Below are positions 35,790 to 49,188 of a DNA stretch of 64,000 nucleotides, in pieces. Positions within the stretch are counted from its first letter, which is position 1, and the number at the start of each line of letters is the position of its first letter. This stretch comes from Pelobates cultripes (Eukaryota > Chordata > Amphibia > Anura > Pelobatidae): positions 267,019,000 to 267,082,999 of the forward strand of contig OW240915.1 in the NCBI GenBank assembly GCA_933207985.1. Reading direction: 5' to 3'. A program made the translations under genes and the position numbers. The notes under the pieces were generated by a model. That model saw only the letters and a list, made by a program, of their open reading frames with translations, did not search any database and was not told the DNA's origin.

Positions 35790-36190
35790 TCACACATTCT
35801 GACTCCATTAACCTCCCACACTTCCCCCTGGAGCCTGGCGACAACGAGGACTGCCCTCCCTCCATCCGGGCGTAGGGCCCACTCAGATATGATGCCAGCC
35901 TGACGTCCTCAAGCTAAGGGGAGCCCCCGGCTCTCAGTGGTCCGATCCTGGCTACAGCTCCTTCAGGGGCACTCCAGCACCCACGACACGCACCCTCGGA
36001 CTCTCCCCTGCGGGCTCACCAAAAGCCCACCATTCAGTCCCGACACAAAAACAAGCTTGCTGACAGCGACAAGACCAGGGACGCAAGTACCTCAGACTGC
36101 CTTGGGACTCAGGGTGGGGGGCTAGCACTTGGATTCATGCTTCCCAGGGAGGACAATCTGCCATCCCTAGGCATTGGTTGAGCTGCCCCA
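35790..36190. other. GC-rich insertion of unknown origin
   Basis: This block is markedly GC-rich between AT-rich flanks and has no clear protein motif; a 62-codon plus-strand frame is unconvincing. It may be a fragment of an L1-like or LTR element, but I did not recognise one. Confidence 0.4.
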
Positions 36191-36916
36191 GGAAGAAGGG
36201 ATAAACCCCCTAATGCAAGCTTTGCAGTATTTCTCTAGGACAATGCAAATGTACAATACTGCATCTAGCCTAAGTGAAAATCATGCTCTCATTCTAATTT
36301 TGTAATATCTGGCCTTACTGTTTTTATTTCTTTGGTTTTTTTTCTCTCCCTCCTGGTATTACTAGGTCTCTCAACTACCCATGTTTACACACCAGTCAAG
36401 CTAAGTTAACATGTTACCCAATGCTCATTGCCAGCTTATACCATGCATAGCAATTACCAGGAATGTTTGGCCCTTCTTAGATACCATGAAAGGAAAACCT
36501 TTAAAAGCCTCCCTTGATAGTAGCTTGTCTTATCCATGAGGGAAATGTTAGCTTAACCTCCATCTTACAGTCTGTTTATATCACACATTAGAAGCCTCAA
36601 TACCCAGTGGCTACCAAACTTGAGAGTCAACTGTAGTTAACGTGGTATCAGAAACACCCAGATATAATGATCTGTGTTAGAAAAAATGATAATTATAAAA
36701 ACTTAAATTAATGACAGCTTCTCTTGGCAACCTTTCCATTTGGATGCCCGATCAATCAGATATATACAAAGAATAAGGGGAAATCACTGTCATAGCAGTA
36801 TGAAGTTGGTAGGGGGGTTGGTAATCAGATCCACCTCAAACTCCTTAGGAACTCAGGAATCAGAAGCGAGCAGGAATCAATGTATAAAAATGGTAATTTA
36901 TTATTAAAATGTCGCT

Positions 36917-36961
36917 GGTCCTACGCGTTTCGTTCTGTGACACAGAACTTCCTCAGGGACC
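36917..36961 (-). ncRNA. Hammerhead-like ribozyme motif (Penelope pLTR type)
   Basis: On the minus strand GGTCC, core CTGAGGA, an extra A, stem II GTTCTGTG/CACAGAAC, GAAA, palindromic ACGCGT, A, then GGACC. Stem I (GGTCC/GGACC) pairs perfectly next to the core, and stem II has 7-8 pairs. The inserted A between core and stem II is a departure from the consensus. A sister motif at 55228-55269 has different but equally complementary stems, which is covariation support. Penelope-like elements are known to carry such hammerheads. Confidence 0.6.
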
Positions 36962-37499
36962 TCTCAGTTAAAAAGTAATTTACAAATATAAAGATGCAGT
37001 ACAAAAAAAAGCTTAACTATAGTTAAGCATAGTCAATCATATTTAAGCATGTTGTATAACTCTCTCCTACTAGACAAGGTTAATGTCAGACTACTCGAGT
37101 TACAATCACGCTTTTTGCCTTACCATTGACTGACACAACCTGTACTAACCTGTTATTTACTTAAAAATGTGCAGTTCTCAAATATACCACAGTATTACAC
37201 TTTGTGAAATGCCTGAATGTGCCATCGTGGCAAAATAAGCATATCTGTTAAACTTTTGCACAACAAAAATAAAGAATAAAAAAAAAAATGTAAGTACATT
37301 TCCTTTGAATTTTACACAGTGGCTATTACTATAAACAGAGAGCAGTATATTTTCTTTATTTTCCATCAGTACTATATGTCTACTACACTGTGGAACACTT
37401 AAGAAAAATCTATTTCAGATATTTCTGTAAGCTGGGATTATATCGCTTCAAACCTTTATTAAGAGCTGATTGGAAGCTCTTTGCTTTGTGAGTGTATTT

Positions 37500-38600
37500 A
37501 TAATTATAACAGAATGGCACAATCATGAAACAAAACATGGCAACAAATCAAAAATGAAACAACCCCTGTTTAAAAGTCAGCATACCCTTAGTTCTTAATA
37601 CTGTGTATTGCCCCCTTTAGCATCAATGACAGCGTGCAGTCTTTTGTAATAGTTGTCTGTAAGGCCCCTAATTTTTGCAGGTTGTATAGCTGCCCATTCA
37701 TCTTGGCAAAATGCCTCCAGGTCATCTTTGGTTGTTTTGCATGAACTACATGTTTGAGATCTCCCTAGAGTGGCTCGATGATATTAAGGTCATGAGACTG
37801 TGATGGCCACTCCAAAACCTTCACCTTTTTCTGCTGTTACCACTGGACAGTCAACCTGGCCTTAAGCTTAGGGTCATTGTCATGCTGGAAAATCCAAGAG
37901 CATCCCATGCGCAGTCTTTGTGCAGAAGAATGCGAATTGTCTGACAGTTTTTTCTGATAACATGCTGCATTCATCTTGACATCAATTTTCACGAGATTCC
38001 CTGTGCCTTTATAGCTCACACACACCCAAAATATCAGTGAGCCACCACCATGCTTCTCAGTGGGGATGGTATTCTTTTCAATATAGGCCTTGTTGACCCT
38101 TTCCAAACATAGCGCTTATGGTTGTAACCATGAAGCTTGTTTTGGTCTCACTCCAAATTACAATGTGCCAGAAGCTGTGATGTCAAGTTGTTGTCTTGCA
38201 TATTGTAACAAAGCTTTTATGTGGAACTGGTGCAGTAAAGGTTTCTTTCTGGCAACTTGACCATGCAGCTCATTTTTTTTTCAAGTATCATCATATTGTG
38301 TTCCTTGAAACAACCACACTTTTTTTTCCAGAGCATCGTGTATTTCTCCTGAGGTTACCTGTGGGTTTTTCTTTGTATCCTGAACAATTCTTCTGGCACT
38401 TATGGCTGAAATCTTTCTTGATCTAACTGACCTTGGCTTGGTATCAAGAAATCCCCAAATTTTCCACTTCTTAGTAAGTGATTGAACAGTTACTGACTGC
38501 CATTTTCAAGGCTTTGGATATCTCTTTATATCCTTTTCCATCTTTATAAAGTTCCATTACCTTGTTACACACGTCTTTTGACAGTTATTTTTTTTGTAAT
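37500..38600 (-). pseudogene. Tc1-like transposase relic
   Basis: Minus-strand reading shows an N-terminal helix-turn-helix part near 38500-38590 (DVCNKVMELYKDGKGYKEIS), then the DDE domain: an open frame at 37837-38106 with KHGGGSLIFWVCVS and WIFQHDNDPKLKA (second catalytic D). Near 37770-37800 lies EWPSQSHDLNIIEPLW, containing the final E. Stops and frameshifts lie between these blocks. The copy is missing its first residues, where a LINE tail abuts at about 38590. Family length is about 340 residues. Terminal inverted repeats were not located. Confidence 0.85.
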
Positions 38601-39360
38601 TATTATTATTATTGGTATTTATATTGCGCCAACTAATTAAACAGTGCTTTACAATATTCTAAAGGGGGGGACATTTACAACAAATGAGACAATTACACAG
38701 TGACACAGGAACAACAGGTAGATGAAGGCCCTGCTCAAACAAGCTTACAGTCTAGAGGAGATGGGGTACAAATACACAACAGGACAGCAAGGGTGACAGC
38801 CACCAAACAAGGTGGAAAAGTAGCATAATTGGAGGAGAGAGTGGAGTGTGGCTCTTTAGAAGAGCAAGAGACAGATATGGATAGGTATAGATAAGTTACT
38901 CTGGGAGTCCATAAGCATTTCTGAGGGACTTTTATTTTTATAAAATTGAAGACTAGAGGAGAGTCTGATGGGGGTAGGCAGGCTGTTCCAAAGGAAGGGA
39001 GCCGCCTGCAAGAAGTCCTGCAAGTTAGCAGTAAAGGTGCAAGAAGCAGACAGGAGACGGTCACCGGAAGAGCAGAGAGACCGAGAAGGGGCATATCTAT
39101 AAATCAGTGAAGAAATGTAAGAGGGCTAGAGTTCGTTAGAGCTTTATAGGTAAGGGTTAGTATTTTGAATTGACACCTATAGGATACAGAAAGCCAGTGT
39201 AAGGATCGACAGAGGGATGAGGTATGGGAGGAGCGACGGGTGAGGAGGATCAGCCTGGCAGCAGCATTCATTACTGATTGCAGCAAGGCAGAATGGCTTC
39301 TGGGGAGACCAACTAGGAGAGAATTAAAGTAATCCATGCAAGAGATTTTCTGCTCAGTTT
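38590..39360 (-). pseudogene. Non-LTR retrotransposon (L2/Rex-like) fragment
   Basis: Minus frame 39104-39337 encodes DYFNSLLVGLPRSHSALLQ, NAAARLILL and SLHWLSVSYRCQFKILTL, matching the segment downstream of the RT core. It continues out of frame toward a 3' end carrying GGCGCAATATAAAT and an (AAT)n tail next to the Tc1 relic. It belongs with the fragment at 11548-12500. Being 5' truncated, it has no catalytic motif. Confidence 0.75.
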
Positions 39361-39625
39361 CTAGCCTGCTCAGTGCATTGTCAGTATATTTATCCTGGAA
39401 GACATATTGTGTTAAGATAGAAATTAAAAGTGTATACTGCTAGTCACCCTCAGAACAGAGGTGACTCCATTTTGTAACAGAATGCTAAGACAGACACAAG
39501 ATTTCTCTCTCTATCACTCTATTCATTCAAGTCTAAACTAAGGAATGTGGCTTATGTAAACAAGACAAGAGATAAGGCATGATGTCTAACAGCAGGATGG
39601 ATTAAATGCTACAACCCAGAGACAA

Positions 39626-39678
<53 letters not shown>

Positions 39679-41059
39679 CTATCCTCAAATAACTTACTAT
39701 TATATTAAATATATATAATTAGTATTATGTTAATAATATAGAATATTCATGGATATATTATCAATGAAGAAATGTCATATTATTATTAACGTTAGTGGAA
39801 TATGTGTAATAGATATATATGTGTAATCTTAACTACAGTTTCACACAAGAAAACCAGACACCAAATGACAGATAACACTAAGCAATTAATTTTACTTTAA
39901 AAAAAAAAAAACGGAATATTAAGAGTTGCATTGTAAGAAAGAGGTGAAAAAGAGTTAAAGACATGTCAGAAAGCTAAATTTATCTCAGCAGTGCCTCCAA
40001 ATTGTGAGGATATTTATGGGGTGATAAATATTAAAAATAATATTTTCATAAAAATTATCAAAAATTTATTTAATAATGTTTATTAAATCAAAATTGATAT
40101 CTTGACACTGTTTCCCTGTTTTAAAGCTGAGAATTACCCACTATTTTAATTCTCGTAAATCCCAGAGAGATCCTAAGTTTCACCAGAAGATTTAACTTCA
40201 CACACTAATCACAAATTAATTATAAAAATATAATTTATTGTGACAATAATAATAATAATAATATATGTAATGGGTGACAATAATCAGTAAATATTTAGAT
40301 ATAACATAAGTATACAATATGGCAGTGGTTTAACACAATATAGACAGCTAAAAGCAACAGTTATATGCAACAGTTGTCAACAGTTTAAGATTTATGACAG
40401 GACACTACTTTGACACAGAATATGGCTTATCTCAGCTTTTCATAGCAGCACAGCATAGAGCAATACAAGTTTTGGCTATCTGTCAAATCACACTGAATTA
40501 ACTCTTTCACTGCTAGCTACAATCCTCATAGGCAAGATATCCTATTATTTTGCAATTTTTACAGCTACAATAATCCTCATACCAGATCATTCCCCATTCC
40601 TAGGACCATCCAATAGGAATAATTCTAACCAGATTTTATGTTTGCAGAATTTTAACTTTCCTACTTAAGATTCACTATCTTATATCAGAACAAGTCAATA
40701 CCTCTGGATAAAAAAATGGTATGCTAACATTTGGAAAATTTAACATTAATATATCATTATTTTTATTCCACCTGCAGGAATGGAATTTTTATAACCACAT
40801 ATTCCTTAGTTAATTATGATTTCTAATAAGTGAAATCTGTCCAAGATTTATTCAGATATATACCTGCTTTTAGCAAAAAAATTGTAATTTAATTAAAGAA
40901 AACCAGCATAATTACCAGTTATGTTGTATATGTTCTATAATTACCAGTTATGTTGTAGATTTTCTATCAGATGTGTAGATATGTCCAAGGCATTTTTAAT
41001 GCAAGTATAATGAGAGAATTGTATGAAAATATAAAAGTTTTTAGTTTTGAAGTGGTGTT
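39361..41059. other. AT-rich DNA with (TA)n tract; no gene seen
   Basis: A TA microsatellite occupies about 39627-39679. A near-perfect direct duplication of about 29 bp (ATAATTACCAGTTATGTTGTA) lies at about 40907-40960. There are no coding signals. Confidence 0.55.
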
Positions 41060-41461
41060 AGTTGGAAAAGTATAAAGCGTTAGGTGTGTCCCAGTTCCAT
41101 GATGTCATCATGGAGGAGTGGAAGAGGACTCCAGTGGCAACTTGTGAAGCTCTCGTGAACTCCATGTCGATGAGGGTTATGGCAGTGCTGGAAAATAATG
41201 GTGACCACACAAAATATTCACACTTTGGGCCCAGTTTGGACATTTCCACTTAGGGGTGTACTCACTTTTGTTGGCAACGGTTTAGATATTAATGGCTGTG
41301 TGTTGAGTTATTTTGAGGGGACAGCAAATGTACACTGTTATACAGGCTGTACACTTACTACTTTAACTTGTAGCAGAGTATAATTTCTTCAGTGTTGTCA
41401 CATGACATAAAAAATATTTACAAAATGTGAGGGGTGTACTCACTTTTGTGTGATACTGTAT
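41060..41461 (+). pseudogene. Tc1/mariner-like transposase C-terminus and 3' terminus
   Basis: The plus frame 41062-41253 encodes SQFHDVIMEEWKRTPVATCE and RVMAVLENNGDHTKY, the usual C-terminal end of Tc1-like transposases, downstream of the catalytic domain. The final bases GGGGTGTACTCACTTTTGTG and TGATACTGTA are typical of a terminal inverted repeat of the group; the internal copy GGGGTGTACTCACTTTTGTT appears at 41254. The 5' two thirds of the element is missing. Confidence 0.75.
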
Positions 41462-41812
41462 AATCTAAAAACACTTAAACAGGGCCTTAATCTAGATATC
41501 GACCTTGCAGGACTTATTTAATAAGCCAAAAATGTCTCTGCTTTTTCCCATAGTTTTCTCCCTCTTTATCTTTTATACACATTGTAGATAGAGTATGTTA
41601 TTAATTTGGAAGAATGTTAACTAATATTTATAGTTTCAGAATTCAATTATTCTGATGCTACTGGATGGATATCTTTATTATTTTATTATGATCACAATAT
41701 CAATTTATTCCTATGCCATTGAGTGGTAATTATTATTATCATTATATGTTGGTTCTTTTATATTTGTGTTCTTTTTATATTTGTATCAGTACTCGTACAT
41801 ATTGTATATATG
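41462..41812. other. AT-rich DNA, no gene seen
   Basis: No structure or coding potential was recognised. Confidence 0.5.
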
Positions 41813-42051
41813 TATACTGGATAGGAAAAATCAACACCTCCACCTTGCACAAAACGATAATTTACTTGAAAAGGTGTCACAAATAGCCAACGCTTCAGTT
41901 CCACATGGTATCTTTCCTCAGGACAAACACAGCCCTTTGTCCTGAGGAAAGTTCCCCTGTGGAACTGAAACATTGTCTATTTGTGACACCTTTTCAAGTA
42001 AATTATCGTTTGTGGAAACCCTAGGAGTGTTGATTTTTCCTATCCAGTGTA
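41813..42051. repeat. Long palindrome with 115-bp arms
   Basis: Arms 41813-41927 and 41936-42051 are complementary at most positions around an 8-base spacer. Each arm contains CCTGAGGAAAG..., a stem II-like GGAACT, and GAAAC/GAAGC, resembling hammerhead cores facing each other. Stem I could not be formed, so a functional ribozyme is not claimed. It may be an inverted pair of Penelope-like terminal repeats. Confidence 0.7.
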
Positions 42052-42113
42052 CATTTTAGTGCATTCGAGCACCAGGTGACTGCGATTAGGAGTTCAAGGT
42101 CATTTTTCTATAA

Positions 42114-42145
<32 letters not shown>

Positions 42146-43610
42146 TAAAATCATATATATATAGAGTTTTTAATTTTTTTCTATTAGATTTTTACATTTA
42201 TATTCATGTTTATAATTGGTTTTGTTTTTTTATTTTTCTCCCTGTTTCATAGTCAGGATTCACCAGACATTTCTATATATCCAGGTCATCATAGAGTCTC
42301 CTAGTTCGTCTTTGTAATATCCAGTTCCCCCTTCTCCTCTTCTTTATTTGCAAAGATGATTTGGATGAAAACTGAAATGCACAACACTCACATGAGCAAA
42401 AGACAGGAACCGGATATTATGTTTGAGATACCTGGAAATAGTATGCATTCCAGCGTGAGACGAAAGCGACGAAAACAAGCACCAGGTGAATGGCACAACA
42501 ACATCAAGGCAACATATTTAAATGTGGATTTAGAAGGGAAGGACAGATAACCCTGAAGAAGTTCACAGGACGAAACACATTAGATATAGAATCACTTTAG
42601 AGACTTTCTATTGTTTTTAGTTTGTATTTATTCTGTTCACTGTTCCAGCATTTGGATACTAGCACTGGGACATCCCTATCATCACTGAATCCAGGTCCAC
42701 CAGGGGTTCTATCTAAATAAATGGTTTATTTTTATATGTACATCTGCACTATTTGGCTTTCTTGCTTTGTTTAAAGGGCCAGAAGAGCATCTGTTACTAC
42801 CATCTTATCTCCTACCTTCCACCCAAGGATGATGTTCCAGATATGTATCCTCCTGTGAGTTCATCCAATTATATTGAGTGTCTTTCTTTATAAGAGAGTG
42901 GATTACACTATGTTTAATCTATGTTCCCTATTGATACCACAGACCATGTTTCTTGTTCCCTTGTTATGGTTGTATTTTCTTTTTTCATTTTACTTTGGGA
43001 GGTGTCACTCCATTTGATCGAAATTCCTACTTATTACATTTCTCTTACTATTTTTGACAGTGTTTGGAGGGCACACTTTTGAGTAGGTTTTTCCACTTCT
43101 GCATGTAGTGGCAATGCTTTGTATATTTTTATTTCTCTTATATTTTAACCTATATGATTAAATAGCAAATAAATTACATCATTTTCTGTTGATAAACATC
43201 CATGAATGACTATGTGTGCCAAAATTGCTGTTTTGTCCTAAATGCATGAGCCAAATAAGCATCCTATGTTTAAAATAAGTCTGACTTATTTTTTTTTTTA
43301 ATTTCTATGAAAAAAAGGTCTTATTTAATTATTTTTCCACTCTGGGAATTCTCACATCTGGAGGTGTTTTCACCTGTAATGTTTGCATTTTCCTAATACA
43401 ATATTACAATACTACTAAAAAAATAAATAAATCACAATTCCTAATATATGTTCTGGGATTCATAGATGCGCATTAATATCTTTACGGAAAAAATTCAAGA
43501 GAATATTATGAGTCTGTTGATATAGTTCTAGATTTTGTTTTGTATATCATGTGATATACAAAGGTTTGTAATTTAACTTGAAGAGGAAATAATACATTAC
43601 TATCTCTATA
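42052..43610. other. AT-rich DNA, no gene seen; possible Penelope-derived scrap
   Basis: (TA)n runs lie at about 42117-42165. Near 42553-42575 CTGAAGAAGTTC...GACGAAAC resembles an eroded hammerhead core with a 4-bp stem II and no stem I. Frames are short. Confidence 0.45.
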
Positions 43611-43624
43611 GTTGTTCTTAAGTA

Positions 43625-44142
43625 TAATTATTCCCTGCGGGCATTTTCATGTAAACACAGCCTTTTCAGAGAAAAGGCAATGTTTGCATTGCTGCCTAGG
43701 GACACCTCTAGCGGCCACTCCTCAAATGGCCACTGAAAGTGCTTCCATGGGCAGTGCTGCACAGTGTGCACAGTGTGCAGCACTGCCGTTCAGTGTCTCC
43801 ACACTCACCATGGAGACATTGAATTTTCCTCCCTGATTCAATGCATCTCTATGAGAAGGTGCTCATTGGCCAAGTCAGTGCTTGGCCCCACCTCCTTGCC
43901 GATTTCAGCCAATCCAACACTATCCCATAGGGATTGGCTGAAATCATAAATTCTGATGATGTCAGCAAGGAGGCGAATCAGAAGTGTTGCCAGCGCCGGC
44001 AGATGGGGTTGGAAATAAGATAAGTTTTATTAACTTTTAAGTAGGCTAAAAGGGGGCAAGTCACCGAAATGGTGGTTTTAACTCTATAGGATCAGGAATA
44101 CATGTTTGTGTTCCTGACATTATAGTGTTCATTTAACACGTA
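43625..44142. mobile_element. Eroded MITE with internal hairpins
   Basis: Several inverted repeats mark a foldback element: GCAGTGCTGCACAGTGTGCA facing TGTGCAGCACTGC, ATTTCAGCCAATCC facing GGATTGGCTGAAAT, and a terminal hairpin AGGATCAGGAATACATG / TGTTCCTGACATTATAGTG ending ATTTAAC. The terminal hairpin resembles that at 10351-10390. Ends are too decayed to define. Confidence 0.55.
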
Positions 44143-45437
44143 AAATGTGTGTTTTAACACAGTTTGATTGAAAACTTTATATTTTAATTCAGAGATGAAT
44201 TCTCTGAAAGAGAGAAAGCCAATAAACATCTGAATTAAACAGTCATGTGAAGCATATATGAGAAGATTCATCTGCCAAGCTATGGAAAAATATCACTCAG
44301 ACAATATAAGAATATTCTGCAGCCTTTTTATGTATTCATTCTTATTTAATACGTAATGCTGTTACATATTCAAACTTTTTAGCCTTTTAGCTTTTTAACT
44401 TGTTAGCCTTATTGGGAGCTTGAGTCAAATCATTACTGCTGTTGTATCCTTTTCTGTGTGATATATTATTTATGTTTTCTTTTAATGAAAATCTAATAAA
44501 CAAGGCTTATTTGTCATCTTACAGGACTTTTACCTTCAAAAGATATGCGCCTGCTTATCTTCTGTGCTTTATATTATTCTTTAAATGTAAGTGAAATGTG
44601 GATTAGAATACAGAAAGCCTTGATTATCAGTCCAAGATTCCTTTTTAGATAGGACACACTTGCCTATTTTCAATCATTTGGATCTCACACTTAATCATTG
44701 AAAACAGTTTTCCTTGTCTATTTTGGGATCTCTGTATCAAATCGTTCTTTCCCTGCCCCTTGATGTCACTGTTGCTTTATATATTTATGTGTTTTCCAAA
44801 ATTATTTCCAGTTTATTCATGCTCTGTATATAATGAATTGTTTAATCCAACACACCATCTTTTTTATTATTATTATTATTATTAGTATTGTTATTGCTGT
44901 TATTATTGTTATTATTTCTTCAATTTCTCAATGCCTTTCCTTTGATTTTAAAAACTTACATTAGGCCACATAGTATTATTTATAAATTCATGGATAAATT
45001 CACTTCATATTATTATTAAGTAACAGAACCATTTATTTAGGAAAATGTATAAAACGAAGTACTAAGGTAAATATTACAAGTCTACTACATTGTATAAAAC
45101 TGTTGTTCTAAAAGAAAATAATTGTTACTCTTATAGATACATAAAATTGTGTTTATTTTCAGTTTCAGTTTTTTTCATTCACATGATATTTATTCAGATT
45201 ACATTTATCTCTCAGCTGTGAGCTGGTTGAAGTTTGAAATGGGTCAAAACATGTAATTTATAATTAATAATTTTAATTAATTGAAATAATATTTTTGGGA
45301 AATTGTTAAACAATATCAGTACAAACACCTATTTCAATTTTAACAGAATAACAAATATCATTAATTATTGCAAGGAGAAAAAGCAAACTTTCAAATAATA
45401 TACATAAAAACATAATATACATGGATATCATTTCTAA
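44143..45437. other. AT-rich DNA, no gene seen
   Basis: An ATT-rich microsatellite is at about 44868-44925. No coding evidence was found. Confidence 0.55.
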
Positions 45438-45650
45438 ATAGTGGGGTAATAGCTTATTGATCCAAGGAGGTATCTGACTGCCATTTTGGAGTCAAGAAGG
45501 ATTTTATTCCTAGTTTATTGCAAAATTGGAAGTGCTTCAGACTGAGTTTTTTGCCTTTTTTTAGATCAAAAGCAAAAAACAAATGTGAGAAAGGCTGAAC
45601 TTGATGGACGCAAGTCTCTTTTCAGCTATGTAACTATGTAATTATGTAAA
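45438..45650 (+). mobile_element. CR1-like LINE 3' UTR fragment
   Basis: It matches 8336-8552 in order: GGGTAATA.C, TTGATCCAAGG, TCTGACTGCCATT, GCAAAAAACAAATGTGAG, GAACTTGATGGACGCAAG and TATGTAACTATGTAA. Only the 3' UTR remains. Confidence 0.8.
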
Positions 45651-48148
45651 TTCTTACTTTGGCAATGGCGAAGATTGTTAAAACAGTGCAAAAAAATCAG
45701 ATATTATTATATATGTTCGATATTATCTTAAAATAGAATTATACAGCACTTGGCCCCCATGTGGATAGAACATATTTTGAACGTTAAAAAAAAGCAATCA
45801 ATACATTTAAAATAATCTTTCATTTTATTTAAAATCTTCATTAATAATGTACAGAAGGCAGAATCCACAATTTGTATTGTAAGTTGAAAGCAAACTTTCC
45901 ACAATGACATCTGAAGAAGAGTGTGCAGCTTTTCAACAAGGTGGTTATTTCTGATAAGCAATCATGGGAAAAAGTTGTAAAACACCATGCCAACAGATTG
46001 TCCCAGCTGATTGTGATACTTTAAGAAAGTTACTCTTCATTTGCTCTGTATTAATATTCACTAATTAATTATATTGTCCATGATAGTAGTAGGATACTTA
46101 AACACAGTAGTAGGATACTTAAACACAGGAACAAATCGGCACGTCATATAAAGTGGCCCCCCATATAGTGAGGTATCCCAATAGAACTGGTTTAAAGTGA
46201 GTAGTTCAGTTTCAGCACCCTAGAGAAATGTGTCTATAGATCAAAAAAAATATTCCAGATATAGGTATTGACTGCTGTTTCTGATGTTTGCAATTTCTTA
46301 ACAGAAAATAATGTCTTCCATATTTGAAAGTAAACTTAATCTGCAGAATGTTTTCAATAATTATTTCACTTTTGTTGCATCTTTTAATTAACTCATTTAA
46401 AATATTCTGATTGGAGAACTGCCACACACACTTACGTAGGCTTGAGCTACCTTCAGTCTCATTATTAATATAACACAACTAGGTATATATATCCTCCAAA
46501 TTCTCCAACTACTTGTACACATCCCTAGTATGGATTTTTTTTTTTTAAATTGCAAAACTAAAAAACAAACAAATAAATCCAATGGCAGGTAAATTACAGT
46601 AAGTTGAATAAAAATGTCCTCTAAATCATATATAAGCACTAGCCATCCTGTGTTTCTTCCAGATACCTAGCAAGCATCTTCCAGGTACATAATTACATTG
46701 ACAGAACGGAGAATCAGCTGATGAAGTTCTTTCATCACCCTCTCCTCCTTCTTCTATAATAGTTTCTTAAATTATTGTTAGTTAAGTCTCTAGAAGATAC
46801 TTCAAGGAAAAGGGTATTTTATCAAATAATAATAGGTCGGTACAAGTTAATATCCAACACAGAAACATACTTTTCCAAATCAAAGTTGACATTGCTCCCA
46901 AATTGATATTGACCATGATCACTATTATATTAAGCTTCCCATATACAGAAATATAATATTGTAAAAAAGTGAGATATATTCACATTTTTTAAATATATCC
47001 CAAATTTACAATACTCCTTAATTTGGAATATATTTCTATATAATAATTATGTTAGCATTTGTTAAAATTTTTTAATAACACTGCCTCTTTAAAGTATGTT
47101 TCCATTACATTTTTATTAGAAGCCATTCTATTTTTTTACATTTTGCATTAATAATATCACAGTCTAGATATTGTTACCTACTTAACTTGAACTGATGTTG
47201 TCAGCCTTGGAATGATAAATGTCTGAGTTGATCCGCTAATAAATCTGGCTGATACTTTATCCTATAACTGTTTAGATGGCATTTTAAAATGCATTTATGT
47301 TGTAATTATTATAACACAATATTTTAATTAATTGTTGTAGATCAAAACATCCCTTGTAACCTAGAAAGCCCCTCTCCTGTCATTATAATTTCAGAGCAGA
47401 ATTTTATATGTTTTAATTTTTATATACATAAAACAAATATTAAAAGTATGATGCAAGTGACAACAAGCACAAGCAACATTCCACATTAAAAGTTAATCTA
47501 GCGAGGGTTTATGCCTGCATGAACATCAGAAAATAATAGTAACTGACCTTTTAAAAAGGATTTAGGTTCTGGTAGGATATATGAATAAATAATAACTGTT
47601 ATGCATGGTGCCATTTTCTCTCCTTTAATGCTCATGTTCCCCAGGTAATTGATCAATTTCCTGATCATTTAAACTTCATGTATTGCACTTATGAAGTAGA
47701 AATTAAAGCACGGATGTTAGGATCAAATATTATAGTCTGGGGAATAATCACACATAACAATATATAAATCTATATTGGTAGATAATTAAAGTTATTTCAA
47801 TAGAGACCTACAATTGTTGTATAATATAACATATATATTAATAATAGTTGTTGCTCAAACTAAAAATCCACATATTAGATAACATATTATTGTATATAGT
47901 TTAATGGGCAGTGCTATTGAAACGGAAATTGAACATAAGTTGAATATTCATAAAAATGCATTAGATGTGTACAATATTTTAGTGTTCTACGAAATAAAAA
48001 ATGTAAAAAACTCCCCCCCACCTTATACAGCCAGCTGTATTCAAGAAGAAAATTAGATAGGTGATTATGGCATCTATTTGTATTTTTGTTCCTAGTTGTT
48101 TTTTAGCATTTCCTATAACCGATTTATAGGAAATTATGTATATATACA
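45651..48148. other. AT-rich DNA, no gene seen; 21-bp direct duplication
   Basis: A 21-bp unit (AGTAGTAGGATACTTAAACAC) is tandemly duplicated at about 46085-46127. Otherwise no repeat family or gene was recognised. Confidence 0.5.
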
Positions 48149-49188
48149 TACCATATATACTCAAGTATAAGTCGAGTTTTTCAGTACATTTTTTGTGCTG
48201 AAAAAACCCCACTCGACTTATACTCAAGTCACTGTCTGTATTATGGCAACTTACATTGCCACAATACAGACCAGGACCGCTGGGCTCATTACAAGCCCGG
48301 CGGTCCTGTTGGGGGCTGGCAGAGAGCTGTAACTTACCTTTCCTGCAGCTCCTGTCAGCTCCCTTCTCTCTCCTCCGGTCCGGTCAGCTCCCCTGTCAAC
48401 TCCACTGCAAGTCTCTCGAGACCCGCGGGGTCAGAGCATTGCCATGGTTACGAGGCACTCAGACCACGAGACTTGCAGGGGAGCTGACAGGGGAGCTGAC
48501 CGGACCGTAGGAGAAGGGAGCTGACAGGAGCTGCAGGAAAGGTAAGTTACAGCTCGCTGCCAGCCCCCAACAGGACCGCCGGGGAATGAGAGCCCCCCTC
48601 CCTGGCCAGCTAACAAGCAGGGAGGGAGGATGAATAAAAATAAATACAAATTTAAATAATAATAAAATATTAATAATATAAAAATAATAATAATAAAATA
48701 AAAATAAAATAATAATATAACAACAAAAAACTTAAAATAATAATAATAATTAAAAAAAATAATAAAAATGCCCACCCCCCACCAAGGCTCTGCATCACAT
48801 ACACAAACACACTCTGCATCACACACACACACACTGCACTCATACACACACACACACACACACTGCACTCATACACACACACTGCACTCATACACACATA
48901 CACTGCATTCATACACACACACACTGCACTCATGCACACACACACTGCATTCATACACACACACTGCATTATATACACACACACACTGCATTCATTATAT
49001 ACACATACTGTAAATAAATATTCAATTAATATAATTTTTTTGAGATATAATTGTATTTAGAAATTTACCAGTAGCTGCTGCATTTCCCACCCTAGTCTTA
49101 TACTCGAGTCAGTAAGTTTTCCCAATTTTGGGGGGTAAAATTAGGGGTCTTGACTTATATTCAGGTCGACTTATACTCGAGTATATAC

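Noticed and set aside
42549..42580. CTGAAGAAGTTC...GACGAAAC as a functional hammerhead
   Set aside because: A 4-bp stem II is possible, but stem I and a plausible stem III are missing; noted only as a possible relic.
48431..48868. 145-codon minus-strand frame
   Set aside because: It spans a GC-rich foldback, an AAT tract and a CA microsatellite, giving Phe/Tyr/Leu and Cys/Val runs.
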